Below, piece after piece: positions 32,767 through 42,541 of a DNA stretch of 52,058 bases. The notes beneath the pieces were generated by a model, which saw only the letters and a list, made by a program, of their open reading frames with translations, did no database searches and was not told the DNA's origin. The translations under genes and the position numbers were made by a program. The stretch lies in assembly GCA_944387845.1 (NCBI GenBank), contig CALXGH010000046.1, positions 1-52,058 of the forward strand, read 5' to 3'. Every line of letters starts with the position of its first letter. The stretch's first letter is position 1. The DNA comes from an uncultured Oscillospiraceae bacterium (GTDB taxonomy: Bacteria; Bacillota; Clostridia; Oscillospirales; Oscillospiraceae).

Positions 32767-33883
32767 TTTTTACTCCTTTCAATGTCTTCACATATATTTT
32801 CTCTATATTTGAAGCGAATATCTCTCCTGTAAACTTCGCCTTATATCCCTCAAGGGCTTTTTTGCCCATTTCATCCAAAAGTTTTTCGCTGTCCATTATC
32901 TTCAAAATGCACCTTGTAAGGTCGTCAGGATCTCTTCTTTTAAATATAAGACCATTTACGCCGTCCTCCACAAGGCATGGATTTCCACCGTAATCGCTGA
33001 CAACAGCCGGGATACCCATGCTGAAGCCCTCAAGAATAGACAGGCTGGAAGTCTCAGTGCCCCAGGATGCGTTTAACTGAAGGTCGATTATACTGAGTAT
33101 GGAGGCAACATCCGAGACAAAGCCCATAAAAACAACATTGTTTTCAAGGCCAAGCTCTCTTATTCTGTCCTTCACCTCCCGCTCATAGCTGCCGGAGCCG
33201 GCGATTATGAGCTTTATCTTTCTTCCGGTGTCCACTATGTTTTTCACTGCCTGGAGAATATCCATGTGGCCTTTATAGTCCTCTATTCTGGCGATTATCC
33301 CAACGGTGAAGTTTTCCGGCCCTATGCCGAAATCCTCCTTCAGGTCCCATACTTCCTCGTCAGGCAGCCTTTTTACAGGTTCCACACCGTTCATCATAAT
33401 ATCTATAATGTCCGGGGATATGCCACCCTCAGTGAGATTTTCAGCTGCCGCTGGGGATATGGCGATTATCCTGTCAGCGTAGTGCTCGTTTATCTTCTTG
33501 TTTATAAACCGGCCGGGTCCTTTTTTTATCCTGTTGCTGACCGGAAAAGCGGAGTGGCGTGTGTAAATGACCACTTTCCCACACTGGCGTCCAGCGATTC
33601 GCCCCGACATTGAGCCGTGGGTGTGGACGATATCCGGGTTCTCCGCCTTAATCACTTTTTTCAGTTCCTTTATGGCGCCAAAGTCCATGGACTTGTCCGC
33701 CATGCCGTCTATCTCATAAATGGGAATATTAAACTTTGCAAGCCGCTCTTTGAGCATACTGCCTTTTGGCAGAGCCACGACCATGGAAAAGTTCTCCCTG
33801 TCATAATACTTCAGGTAATTTATAAGGACTCTTCCCGCGCCGCCAATATTGGTGTCGCTGATAACGCTTAAAACCTTTATCAA
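32759..33883 (-). CDS. GT4-family glycosyltransferase
   Basis: 374 residues from a TTG start. That codon is chosen because GGAGGAG lies 7 bases upstream and the TTG overlaps the preceding stop as TTGA; the longer open frame upstream reads into the ligase gene. IGGAGRVLINYL at the N-terminus, IIARIEDYKG (about 215), VVFMGFVSD and the donor site ASWGTETSSLSILEGFSMGIP (E-x7-E) are GT4 motifs. It should build the repeat or linkage unit of the envelope glycan made by this operon; donor and acceptor sugars are unknown. Confidence 0.88.
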   Translation of the reverse strand: MIKVLSVISDTNIGGAGRVLINYLKYYDRENFSMVVALPKGSMLKERLAKFNIPIYEIDGMADKSMDFGAIKELKKVIKAENPDIVHTHGSMSGRIAGRQCGKVVIYTRHSAFPVSNRIKKGPGRFINKKINEHYADRIIAISPAAAENLTEGGISPDIIDIMMNGVEPVKRLPDEEVWDLKEDFGIGPENFTVGIIARIEDYKGHMDILQAVKNIVDTGRKIKLIIAGSGSYEREVKDRIRELGLENNVVFMGFVSDVASILSIIDLQLNASWGTETSSLSILEGFSMGIPAVVSDYGGNPCLVEDGVNGLIFKRRDPDDLTRCILKIMDSEKLLDEMGKKALEGYKAKFTGEIFASNIEKIYVKTLKGVKNG

Positions 33884-35313
33884 TTTTGGGCTCCTCCACT
33901 GTCTTTTTCGCAAACCCTTGCGGCGATCATACCAAGAGAGATGATTATCCAGAAACAAAGCATGACTCTATAATTATAGAAAGTGTAGTCAGTCATGCTC
34001 TGGACCAGGAAACCGCATATTGACGATATGAAGCCAATCAGGATATAGCGCATTTTTTTGTCCTGTGTATTTTTCAGAGCCCTGCCTGTTGTTCTGAAGA
34101 ACACAAAAAGGGCTATTACAAACATTATGAGGGCCATAATACCGGCCTCAGCTGTTATCTGAAGGAAAAGGTTATGGGAGTGGGGTGCCGATACGGCATG
34201 GAGAGCATAAGCAGGATATACCTTTTCAAAAGACGCCTCTCCAAAACCTGTGCCGCAGAGCCAGTAGTCCTGTAACATACTAAGGGTGCCAATCCATATA
34301 TAGACTCTATAAGCGGTGGATGAATCTTCAAGATTTCCGATACTTGTAAATCTGTTTATGATTGTGTCCGGCAAAATGAAATACAGCGCCACAAGGCATA
34401 CGATACCAAGCAGTATGAATCTCTTGTCCATAAGCACAATAAACACAACGCCGGCCAGAAGAAGGCCAAGCCAACCGCCTCTGGAAAATGTAAGTATCAT
34501 GCATATACCAAGAAGCAGAACCGAGACTCCGTACAGCACCTTAAGCTTGATATTGTCCTCTTTCATGAAGCAGGCTGCCGCCACAGGGGTTATGAGTATA
34601 AGATACTCAGCCAAAACATTCGGGTTGAGCATTGTGGCGTAAACTCGCATTGTTATGCCGTCGAACATTGATGTGTCTATCCACTCCATATTGCCCGTCA
34701 TTCCTGAAACATATTGGGCAATACCGTAAATTGATATCACAGCACCTATTGCCACCATGAATTTTATAACGTCCTCCAGCTTCTTCCGGCTGTCGATTAT
34801 CCACTGGATAGCTACCCCGAAGAAGGTGAAAAGAACAAAAACCATGCCGCCCAAAACGCTCTCTTTAAAGGACAGAGAGGTTATAATGGCGAAAATATAT
34901 ACAACAATGTAAACGAAAACATACTTGTTTACAGGCGAGAAAATAAGCTGCATTTCTCTGTCCCTGGCAAAAGCAAGGAGTATCGAGAAAACCGAGACTG
35001 ACACCATAACTATTATTATGGATGTCGGCAGTAAGGCGGCCGCCACACAAGTGATGGCGCACCAGAAATACGTTCTGGTAAAGATACTGCCCCCAAAAAT
35101 TTTCTCCAAATGCAGCTTTTCATAAATAGAACATATAAAATTGTGAAAGTGCAGCCAAAGTTTATAGAAAATGCTGCTTCGGGACACTTCCTCCCCGGCA
35201 GGCTCCTTAAGGAAGGCGTTTACAATGCAGCTGTTTTCAACTTGCTTGTCAAATATGGAAAATATCTTATCTATTATCTTATAGATAAGACTTTCCTTTA
35301 TAAGTTCCCGCAT
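33880..35313 (-). CDS. O-antigen ligase/polymerase-like membrane protein (Wzy_C/RfaL family)
   Basis: 477 residues with about ten to twelve membrane helices and a large periplasmic-type loop containing the conserved GTGFGEASFEKVYP and SAPHSHNLFLQITAEAGI (H-x-H-N) segments that define the O-antigen ligase family. In monoderms such proteins polymerise or attach wall glycans at the outer membrane face. It is second in the operon, 4 bases after murJ, and is translationally coupled to the GT4 gene. A polymerase or a ligase role cannot be distinguished by sequence. Confidence 0.87.
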   Translation of the reverse strand: MRELIKESLIYKIIDKIFSIFDKQVENSCIVNAFLKEPAGEEVSRSSIFYKLWLHFHNFICSIYEKLHLEKIFGGSIFTRTYFWCAITCVAAALLPTSIIIVMVSVSVFSILLAFARDREMQLIFSPVNKYVFVYIVVYIFAIITSLSFKESVLGGMVFVLFTFFGVAIQWIIDSRKKLEDVIKFMVAIGAVISIYGIAQYVSGMTGNMEWIDTSMFDGITMRVYATMLNPNVLAEYLILITPVAAACFMKEDNIKLKVLYGVSVLLLGICMILTFSRGGWLGLLLAGVVFIVLMDKRFILLGIVCLVALYFILPDTIINRFTSIGNLEDSSTAYRVYIWIGTLSMLQDYWLCGTGFGEASFEKVYPAYALHAVSAPHSHNLFLQITAEAGIMALIMFVIALFVFFRTTGRALKNTQDKKMRYILIGFISSICGFLVQSMTDYTFYNYRVMLCFWIIISLGMIAARVCEKDSGGAQN

Positions 35314-35317
35314 TATA

Positions 35318-36865
35318 TTACCTCCTCAATATTTTTTCCTTTATAAAGTTAAAGGCAAACTCCGTCTCCCACACCTTCAATAGTGCGGTAGCAGCGATAT
35401 AGACCACAACACCTGCGGCGATTGGCACGCAAAGCTGCATAAGTTTCCCTGCCGATACCGGCAGAACTCCCGATATAAACTTTACCATCACTACCATTAT
35501 TACCGTCGACAGTGCAATCTTTGCCATATCAGAGAGAAACTTTTTGTTTATAAATCCCATTTTACCCTTCTCTATGGCAATTATAAGCACTATACCGTTA
35601 ACAGTGCATGATGCCGCTGATGCAAATCCGAGACCTGCAACATCGAACCTATCCACAAGGGCAAATGATAGCAGAACATTCACAACTATTGACGCAAGAC
35701 CGGCAATAAGCGGTACTCTTCCCTCCTGCTCGGCGAAAAAGGCCCTTGTAAGCACTGCCTGAACAGCGTATCCAATCATACCCAGTGTCAGGAAAAACAG
35801 AGCTCTTGACGTTATCTGCACAGAAAACTCGTCAAACTCGCCGCCGCCATAGATAAAATTTATGACCTGGCTGGACATTACCATAAGCCCAGCCATCATG
35901 GGTATCACGGCGTACATGGAAATGTGCATTGTTGATGATATAACATCTTTCATTCCCTTCTCATTCCTGTCAGCGTTCAGCTGGGACAGTTTCGGGAAAA
36001 TATAATTTGTTATGGACAGAATGAATACACCTACAATTATGGTGTAAAGATTGTAGGCAAGCTCTATTGCCGAGACCCCGGCGCCTCCAAAAAGCTCGGA
36101 CCCGAACCTGGCGTTTATAGTCTGGTTAAGTGGGGTTACCCATGTGCTGACCATTACAGGCACCATGAGCACAAACACTTTTTGCATACCTGGATTTCTT
36201 ATGCTCAGAGATGGCTTAAAAAAGAATTCCCGCTTCACAAGAGACGGTATCTGCGTCAGGGCCTGCAAAAGCCACGCTATGGAAAAAGCTATGGCAAGTC
36301 CCACGATACCGAACCGCTTATTAAATGTGAAATAGTAGATTATAATAAAAGTGTTGGAAATAAGGCTCATAGCCGCAGGAAGATTAAACTCTCCCATTGA
36401 CTGAAGTATACCCACAAAAGAAAAAGCAAGGCCTGTAAACAGCACTGTGGGGAACATTATCTTCGTAAGAAACGAACACAGAGCCGCAGTCTCGCTGTCA
36501 AATCCCCCCGCAAAAAGGCTTGTGAGCTGGTCTGAGAAGATTATACCCAAAACAGTCAGAATAAGGGAAAAGGCCGAGATGACCGTTATGAAATTTCCAG
36601 AAAACTTATACGCATCTTTTTTCCCGTTTCTCATCATATATTCGTTGAAAACAGGTATAAAGCTGGCTGTTATAGCTGATGCGAAAACCGCATCAAAAAA
36701 GACACGAGGGATACGGCTCGCCGTTAAAAACGCATTAGCCTCCATACCGGTGCCGTAGTTTATTGTAAGAAGCCTGTCCCTTAAAAGGCCGGAAATTTTG
36801 CCTAAAAGAGTTATTATCATCATTATACTGATGGTTTTTACAGGACTTTTGTTCTCTTTCGCCAT
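35318..36865 (-). CDS. murJ: MurJ/MviN-family lipid-linked glycan flippase
   Basis: 515 residues, about 14 membrane helices of the MOP exporter superfamily. The N-terminal GKISGLLRDRLLTINYGTG and NAFLTASRIPRVFFDAVFASAITASFIPVF are the MurJ family signature regions. It may flip lipid II, but as the first gene of a glycan operon with its own ligase-like protein and CsaB it may instead flip that polymer's lipid-linked precursor. Transcription starts from a near-consensus promoter facing away from obg. Confidence 0.9.
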   Translation of the reverse strand: MAKENKSPVKTISIMMIITLLGKISGLLRDRLLTINYGTGMEANAFLTASRIPRVFFDAVFASAITASFIPVFNEYMMRNGKKDAYKFSGNFITVISAFSLILTVLGIIFSDQLTSLFAGGFDSETAALCSFLTKIMFPTVLFTGLAFSFVGILQSMGEFNLPAAMSLISNTFIIIYYFTFNKRFGIVGLAIAFSIAWLLQALTQIPSLVKREFFFKPSLSIRNPGMQKVFVLMVPVMVSTWVTPLNQTINARFGSELFGGAGVSAIELAYNLYTIIVGVFILSITNYIFPKLSQLNADRNEKGMKDVISSTMHISMYAVIPMMAGLMVMSSQVINFIYGGGEFDEFSVQITSRALFFLTLGMIGYAVQAVLTRAFFAEQEGRVPLIAGLASIVVNVLLSFALVDRFDVAGLGFASAASCTVNGIVLIIAIEKGKMGFINKKFLSDMAKIALSTVIMVVMVKFISGVLPVSAGKLMQLCVPIAAGVVVYIAATALLKVWETEFAFNFIKEKILRR

Positions 36866-36905
36866 ATTATTCTCACTTTCGGCAAGCTACACTAATATAA
36901 AGTAC

Positions 36906-36934
36906 ATTTTAACCCAGATGACGCTCTTTTTCAA
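36906..36934 (-). promoter_or_regulatory. Promoter of the murJ-csaB glycan operon
   Basis: On the minus strand TTGAAA (36934-36929), 17 bases, TAAAAT (36911-36906). Confidence 0.75.
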
Positions 36935-36939
36935 CCGTA

Positions 36940-36968
36940 TTGAAATAAATACAAAATTTTGTTACAAT
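36940..36968 (+). promoter_or_regulatory. Promoter of obg
   Basis: TTGAAA (36940-36945), 17 bases, TACAAT (36963-36968), back to back with the murJ promoter with 5 bp between the two -35 boxes. Confidence 0.75.
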
Positions 36969-37004
36969 TAGGAAAATCGTTTTATAAATGAATGGAATGA
37001 TATT

Positions 37005-38276
37005 ATGTTTGTAGATAAAGTAAATATAAAAGTAAAGGCTGGCAAGGGTGGAAACGGCGCCGTGGCCTTCCACAGAGAGAAATATATCGCCTCCGGCGGC
37101 CCTGACGGCGGCGATGGTGGTAACGGCGGAAACGTTGTTCTCATTGCCGACCGGAACATGTCCACGCTTATGGACTTCCGATATAAGCGGAAATATTCCG
37201 CCACAAACGGCGGAGACGGAACAGGCAAAAAATGCTCCGGCAAAAACGGCGAGGACATGATAATCAAGGTACCACTTGGCACACTTGTAAGGGACACCGC
37301 AACCGGCGCCATAATAAAAGACATGTCGGATTTTGAGCCTTTTGTAATCGCAAAGGGCGGAATCGGCGGCTGGGGCAACACCCATTTTGCAACTCCCACA
37401 CGCCAGGCCCCACGTTTTGCAAAAAGCGGTCTTATGGGTGAGGAGAAAGAAATTACGCTGGAGCTGAAACTTCTTGCGGACGTGGGCCTTGTGGGCTTTC
37501 CAAACGTTGGAAAGAGCACACTTCTCTCTGTTGTCTCAAAGGCTAACCCGAAAATCGGAAACTACCACTTTACAACATTATATCCCAATCTGGGCGTTGT
37601 ATATGTATCTGAAGGAAATTCCTTCGTAATGGCAGATATTCCCGGCATTATTGAAGGCGCCGCTGAGGGCGCCGGTCTTGGACATGATTTTCTGCGCCAT
37701 GTGGACAGATGCAGACTCCTTATCCATGTAGTTGATGTGTCCGGCAGCGAGGGCAGAGATCCTATCGAGGACTTTGAGGCAATAAATTCTGAACTTGAGA
37801 GATATGACAAAGACCTTGCTTCCCGGCCTCAGATCGTGGCTGCAAACAAATGCGATATTTTGGAGGATATGGAGAACCTTGAAAAGTTCAAAGCCTATAT
37901 TGAGGAGAAAGATCTTCCATTTTTTGAGATTTCCGCAGCCTCCCATACCGGCGTTAAAGAGCTTATAAACAAGACATCGGAAATGCTCTCCACTTTGCCA
38001 CCGATCACAGTATATGAGCCTGACTATGTGGAGCCTGAGTTTACCGTTGCCTCCCCAGAGGATCTTCAGATCACCCACTTTGAAGATATCTGGTCCATTG
38101 AAGGCCCCTGGCTCCAGCGCCTTGTTTCAAACACAAACTTCGGCGACTACGAGTCCAGAAACTTCTTTGACAGGTCCCTTAGAGAGTCGGGAGTTTATGA
38201 CAGGCTGGAAGAAATGGGCATAAACGAAGGAGATACTGTCAGTATATATAATCTCGATTTCGAGTACCACAGATAA
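37005..38276 (+). CDS. obg: Obg-family GTPase
   Basis: 423 residues in the order Obg fold (glycine-rich KAGKGGNGAVAFHREK and repeats, 1-158), G domain (GFPNVGKST at about 165, DIPGIIEGAAEGAGLG switch region, ANKCD), and C-terminal OCT domain (about 345-423). Obg is an essential ribosome-associated GTPase, and in Bacillus it is also needed for sporulation entry and stress response. It is normally downstream of rplU-rpmA; here it is separate with its own promoter and terminator. Confidence 0.96.
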   Translation: MFVDKVNIKVKAGKGGNGAVAFHREKYIASGGPDGGDGGNGGNVVLIADRNMSTLMDFRYKRKYSATNGGDGTGKKCSGKNGEDMIIKVPLGTLVRDTATGAIIKDMSDFEPFVIAKGGIGGWGNTHFATPTRQAPRFAKSGLMGEEKEITLELKLLADVGLVGFPNVGKSTLLSVVSKANPKIGNYHFTTLYPNLGVVYVSEGNSFVMADIPGIIEGAAEGAGLGHDFLRHVDRCRLLIHVVDVSGSEGRDPIEDFEAINSELERYDKDLASRPQIVAANKCDILEDMENLEKFKAYIEEKDLPFFEISAASHTGVKELINKTSEMLSTLPPITVYEPDYVEPEFTVASPEDLQITHFEDIWSIEGPWLQRLVSNTNFGDYESRNFFDRSLRESGVYDRLEEMGINEGDTVSIYNLDFEYHR

Positions 38277-38299
38277 AACATATTATAAACTCACTTTGT

Positions 38300-38322
38300 A
38301 GAAATCTATTAAATAGATTTCT
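38300..38322. repeat. Perfect 23-bp palindrome after obg
   Basis: AGAAATCTATT-A-AATAGATTTCT has 11-bp arms around one base. It lies between the obg stop and the obg terminator and has no T-tail of its own. Confidence 0.6.
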
Positions 38323-38340
38323 GGGCAGCGTATAATAATA

Positions 38341-38372
38341 AAAAGCCCCGCCATAATGGCCGGGGCTTTTGT
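38341..38372 (+). terminator. Terminator after obg (may also serve the serine hydrolase)
   Basis: The stem AAAAGCCCCG/CGGGGCTTTT is near-symmetric and could act in both directions, ending obg and the convergent hydrolase gene. Confidence 0.8.
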
Positions 38373-38389
38373 TATCAGATTATCCTCTT

Positions 38390-39307
38390 TTAAATAAGAG
38401 ATGTGAGATGGTCGTGGATCTCCTGGCTTGTTACATTGAAATCACCGTATTCGGGGCACTGGAAGGATACGATAAGACCCTGGTCAGGAAATACGATAGT
38501 TATCTGGCCGTGGGCGCCGTCTGCTCTGTATGCGTTCTTGTATGGCATCATCCAGAACTGATAGCCGTAGCCGCAGTACCATACGCCGCTTCTGCTTACA
38601 GTGTCGATAAGGTTTGATGTAGCCTCTTTTACCCATTTTTCGGAGACGATCCTCTCCCCGTTCCATACGCCGCCGTTTAAATAGAGCTGACCCAGCTTAA
38701 GCTGGTCAGACAGAGTCATGTACAGGCCGCCGCAGCCGATAGCGTGGCCGAATCTGTCATGTTCCCAAATTGGCCAGCCCTGTCCCAGCTTTGAAAATAC
38801 TCTCTGGTACAAGAAGTCGCCCATACCCTGACCGATTGCCTTTTCAAGCATTCTGCCTGCCAGGATACTGTCCGCGGAGGAGTACATAAATCTTGAGCCC
38901 GGCTCTACTTCTATCTTCTGGCTGAGCATATATCCTATATAGTCGTCGCTGCCAATGCCGGCGCGGCGGTCGGCGCTCATAAGATACTCCTTATTGAAAC
39001 CGCTTGCCATCATAAGCAGGTTTCTCAGTGTTATCTTCTCAACGCCAGGGTCATATTCTTTCGGCAGACACTCCGGGAAATAGTCCACAAGCTTGTCGTC
39101 AAGAGACAATTTGCCCTCGTCAATGGCGATTCCAACAGCTGTTGCCATATAGCTTTTTGTGTGGGAATAGATATTTCTTGGGTACTCAGGGGTGAACCTG
39201 TGGCTGCAGATGATTTTCTTCTCATCGGCAATGGCGATACCTTCCATATCTATCCCTTTATCTTCAACATATTTAACAAAGTCATTAAACAGTTTCTCTA
39301 CGGACAT
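38390..39307 (-). CDS. Serine hydrolase of the class C beta-lactamase/esterase family
   Basis: 305 residues with SHTK at 48-51 (nucleophile Ser and Lys), YSS at 142-144 and a HGQ near 273 in place of the KTG motif. This pattern fits the beta-lactamase-related esterase/peptidase group. No signal peptide or membrane helix is seen, so it is probably cytoplasmic and unlikely to be a resistance beta-lactamase. The substrate is unknown. It is a single gene with its own near-consensus promoter, between obg and the groESL operon. Confidence 0.85.
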   Translation of the reverse strand: MSVEKLFNDFVKYVEDKGIDMEGIAIADEKKIICSHRFTPEYPRNIYSHTKSYMATAVGIAIDEGKLSLDDKLVDYFPECLPKEYDPGVEKITLRNLLMMASGFNKEYLMSADRRAGIGSDDYIGYMLSQKIEVEPGSRFMYSSADSILAGRMLEKAIGQGMGDFLYQRVFSKLGQGWPIWEHDRFGHAIGCGGLYMTLSDQLKLGQLYLNGGVWNGERIVSEKWVKEATSNLIDTVSRSGVWYCGYGYQFWMMPYKNAYRADGAHGQITIVFPDQGLIVSFQCPEYGDFNVTSQEIHDHLTSLI

Positions 39308-39346
39308 TTTCCTTCCTCCCCGCGTAATTTTTATATTTGTAATTCC

Positions 39347-39375
39347 ATTATATTAGCTTTAATTACTTTTTGCAA
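39347..39375 (-). promoter_or_regulatory. Promoter of the serine hydrolase gene
   Basis: On the minus strand TTGCAA (39375-39370), 17 bases, then a perfect TATAAT (39352-39347). Confidence 0.7.
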
Positions 39376-39402
39376 CGGACAGGATAAAAAAACCATAATG
39401 GC

Positions 39403-39438
39403 ATATAAAAAAGCGGCGGACTTTAAGTCCGCCGCTTT
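39403..39438 (-). terminator. Terminator after groEL
   Basis: The perfect stem AAAGCGGCGGACTT/AAGTCCGCCGCTTT, with a T-run on the minus strand, starts 20 bases past the groEL stop. Confidence 0.92.
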
Positions 39439-39457
39439 GCAGTATCGGGTTTTTATA

Positions 39458-41092
<1,635 letters not shown>

Positions 41093-41117
41093 CTATATAA
41101 ATAAGTAAAATCTCAGA

Positions 41118-41402
41118 TTATTCAACAATTGCCAGAATGTCTTCCTGACGTACTATAATGAGTTCTTCACCGTCGATTTTTACGTTTGTGCCTGTGTATT
41201 TACCTGTGATGACTTTGTCGCCTTTCTTTATCATCATCTTTATGTCATTGCCGTCAACAACTCCGCCAGGGCCAACTTCGATTACTTCATAAATCTGTGG
41301 CTTTTCCTGAGCGGCGCTTGTGAGAATTATACCGCCTTTTGTTGTCTCTTCAGCAGCGATCTGCTTTAATACTACTCTGTCAAGTAATGGCTTAAGTGTC
41401 AT
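41118..41402 (-). CDS. groES: 10 kDa co-chaperonin GroES
   Basis: 94 residues starting MTLKPLLDRVVLKQI, with the mobile-loop region EETTKGGIILTSAAQEKPQ (about 18-36) and GDKVITGKYTGT. It caps GroEL. GGAGGA precedes the ATG and the CIRCE operator lies 46 bases upstream. Confidence 0.98.
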   Translation of the reverse strand: MTLKPLLDRVVLKQIAAEETTKGGIILTSAAQEKPQIYEVIEVGPGGVVDGNDIKMMIKKGDKVITGKYTGTNVKIDGEELIIVRQEDILAIVE

Positions 41403-41447
41403 GTTTTATATCCTCCTACAAATCGAATTTGTTTGATTTCTCTGGGT

Positions 41448-41474
41448 TTAGCACTCTATGTCCCTGAGTGCTAA
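41448..41474 (-). promoter_or_regulatory. CIRCE operator (HrcA binding site) of groES-groEL
   Basis: TTAGCACTC-N9-GAGTGCTAA (41448-41456 and 41466-41474) matches the CIRCE consensus exactly, directly downstream of the promoter. hrcA is not in the window. Confidence 0.98.
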
Positions 41475-41482
41475 CATATATA

Positions 41483-41511
41483 ATAATAGTCTGAATGTCC
41501 CCATTTTACAA
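41483..41511 (-). promoter_or_regulatory. Promoter of groES-groEL
   Basis: On the minus strand TTGTAA (41511-41506), 17 bases, TATTAT (41488-41483), with CIRCE starting 8 bases further on. Confidence 0.75.
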
Positions 41512-41620
41512 CCATTATTTTACTTTTTTTATTGAGTGAATTATTTAAAAATCTCCGGTATTTTATTTTAGCTTCAAATTGCTCTTATTTACTCTCAAAT
41601 TCTCTAAAATACTCCTGTTT

Positions 41621-42541
41621 TCATTTATCGCCCCAATAGTTTACGCCTTCCGGGCTTATAAAGCTCAGGGCGCCGGGTATGAGCTCAAAACTCATGCAGT
41701 CTGTGTACACCGCCTCCCCGTCTATGTTTATCACAAACTTCTCTGGGGAGGATATTTCTATTTTGTCCGTCCTTATATGTTTTATATACTGGCTAAGCTC
41801 CTTATACTTTCCCTTGGCGTATTTGCCCAGAAGCCTTAAGAACATGGAAAAGGAGACTTCGCAGATGACCAGTATATCCATAAGCCCGTCGTCTATCATG
41901 GCGTCCGGAACCGGATTAAAGCCGCCTCCGTAGAATCTGCCGTTGCAGGCGCATATAAGGGCGTGGCGTCCGGTCTCTTCCATATCTTTCGTTTTTATTT
42001 TAAAAACGCTGTTTATACCTTTTAAAACATTTACAACAAGGGACACAACATAACCTGTTGCACCGCCGATTATGGGAATTTTGCTATACTTATGTACCTC
42101 TGTACCGATTCTGGCATCTATACCTACTGAGCAGATGTTCACACCGTACATATCCCCGCACTTTATCACATCGATTTTATGCTCTTTTCCCTCAACAAGG
42201 GCTTTTATATCCCGGAATTTTTCAGCGTCATCGCCAAATACTCTCACGAAATCGTTTCCCGTGCCGCAGGGATACTGAGTTATCGCCACATTTTTATGTT
42301 TTACCGCGGCGTTTACGCATTCGTTCAGCGTGCCGTCCCCGCCACAGGCATAAACTCTGAGCCTGTCATTTTTTTCAGCCTCCTGGTCTATTTTCCGGCA
42401 GGCGTCTTTGGGAGCGGTAGTAAAATATATCTCACACTGGTCGTTTATATCTCTTATGGCATCTTTTATCTTTCTCTCTGTCTCCCGGGGGTTGTGTTTT
42501 TTGCCGCCGGATATGGGATTTACGATAAAAAGGTGTTTCAT
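41621..42541 (-). CDS. Diacylglycerol kinase-type lipid kinase (YegS/DgkB family)
   Basis: 306 residues with NPISGG (8-13), the nucleotide loop GGDGT (67-71) and GTGND (93-97), plus the C-terminal FVINIDGEAV motif with metal-binding residues. The family phosphorylates diacylglycerol or related lipids at the inner membrane face, recycling lipid by-products of wall polymer synthesis in Firmicutes. The exact lipid is unknown. Its first base overlaps the stop of the upstream methyltransferase gene, indicating a two-gene operon. Confidence 0.88.
   Translation of the reverse strand: MKHLFIVNPISGGKKHNPRETERKIKDAIRDINDQCEIYFTTAPKDACRKIDQEAEKNDRLRVYACGGDGTLNECVNAAVKHKNVAITQYPCGTGNDFVRVFGDDAEKFRDIKALVEGKEHKIDVIKCGDMYGVNICSVGIDARIGTEVHKYSKIPIIGGATGYVVSLVVNVLKGINSVFKIKTKDMEETGRHALICACNGRFYGGGFNPVPDAMIDDGLMDILVICEVSFSMFLRLLGKYAKGKYKELSQYIKHIRTDKIEISSPEKFVINIDGEAVYTDCMSFELIPGALSFISPEGVNYWGDK

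Noticed and set aside
38390..39307. Antibiotic-resistance beta-lactamase
   Set aside because: No signal peptide and a HGQ in place of the usual third motif; fits the cytoplasmic serine hydrolase/esterase group better.
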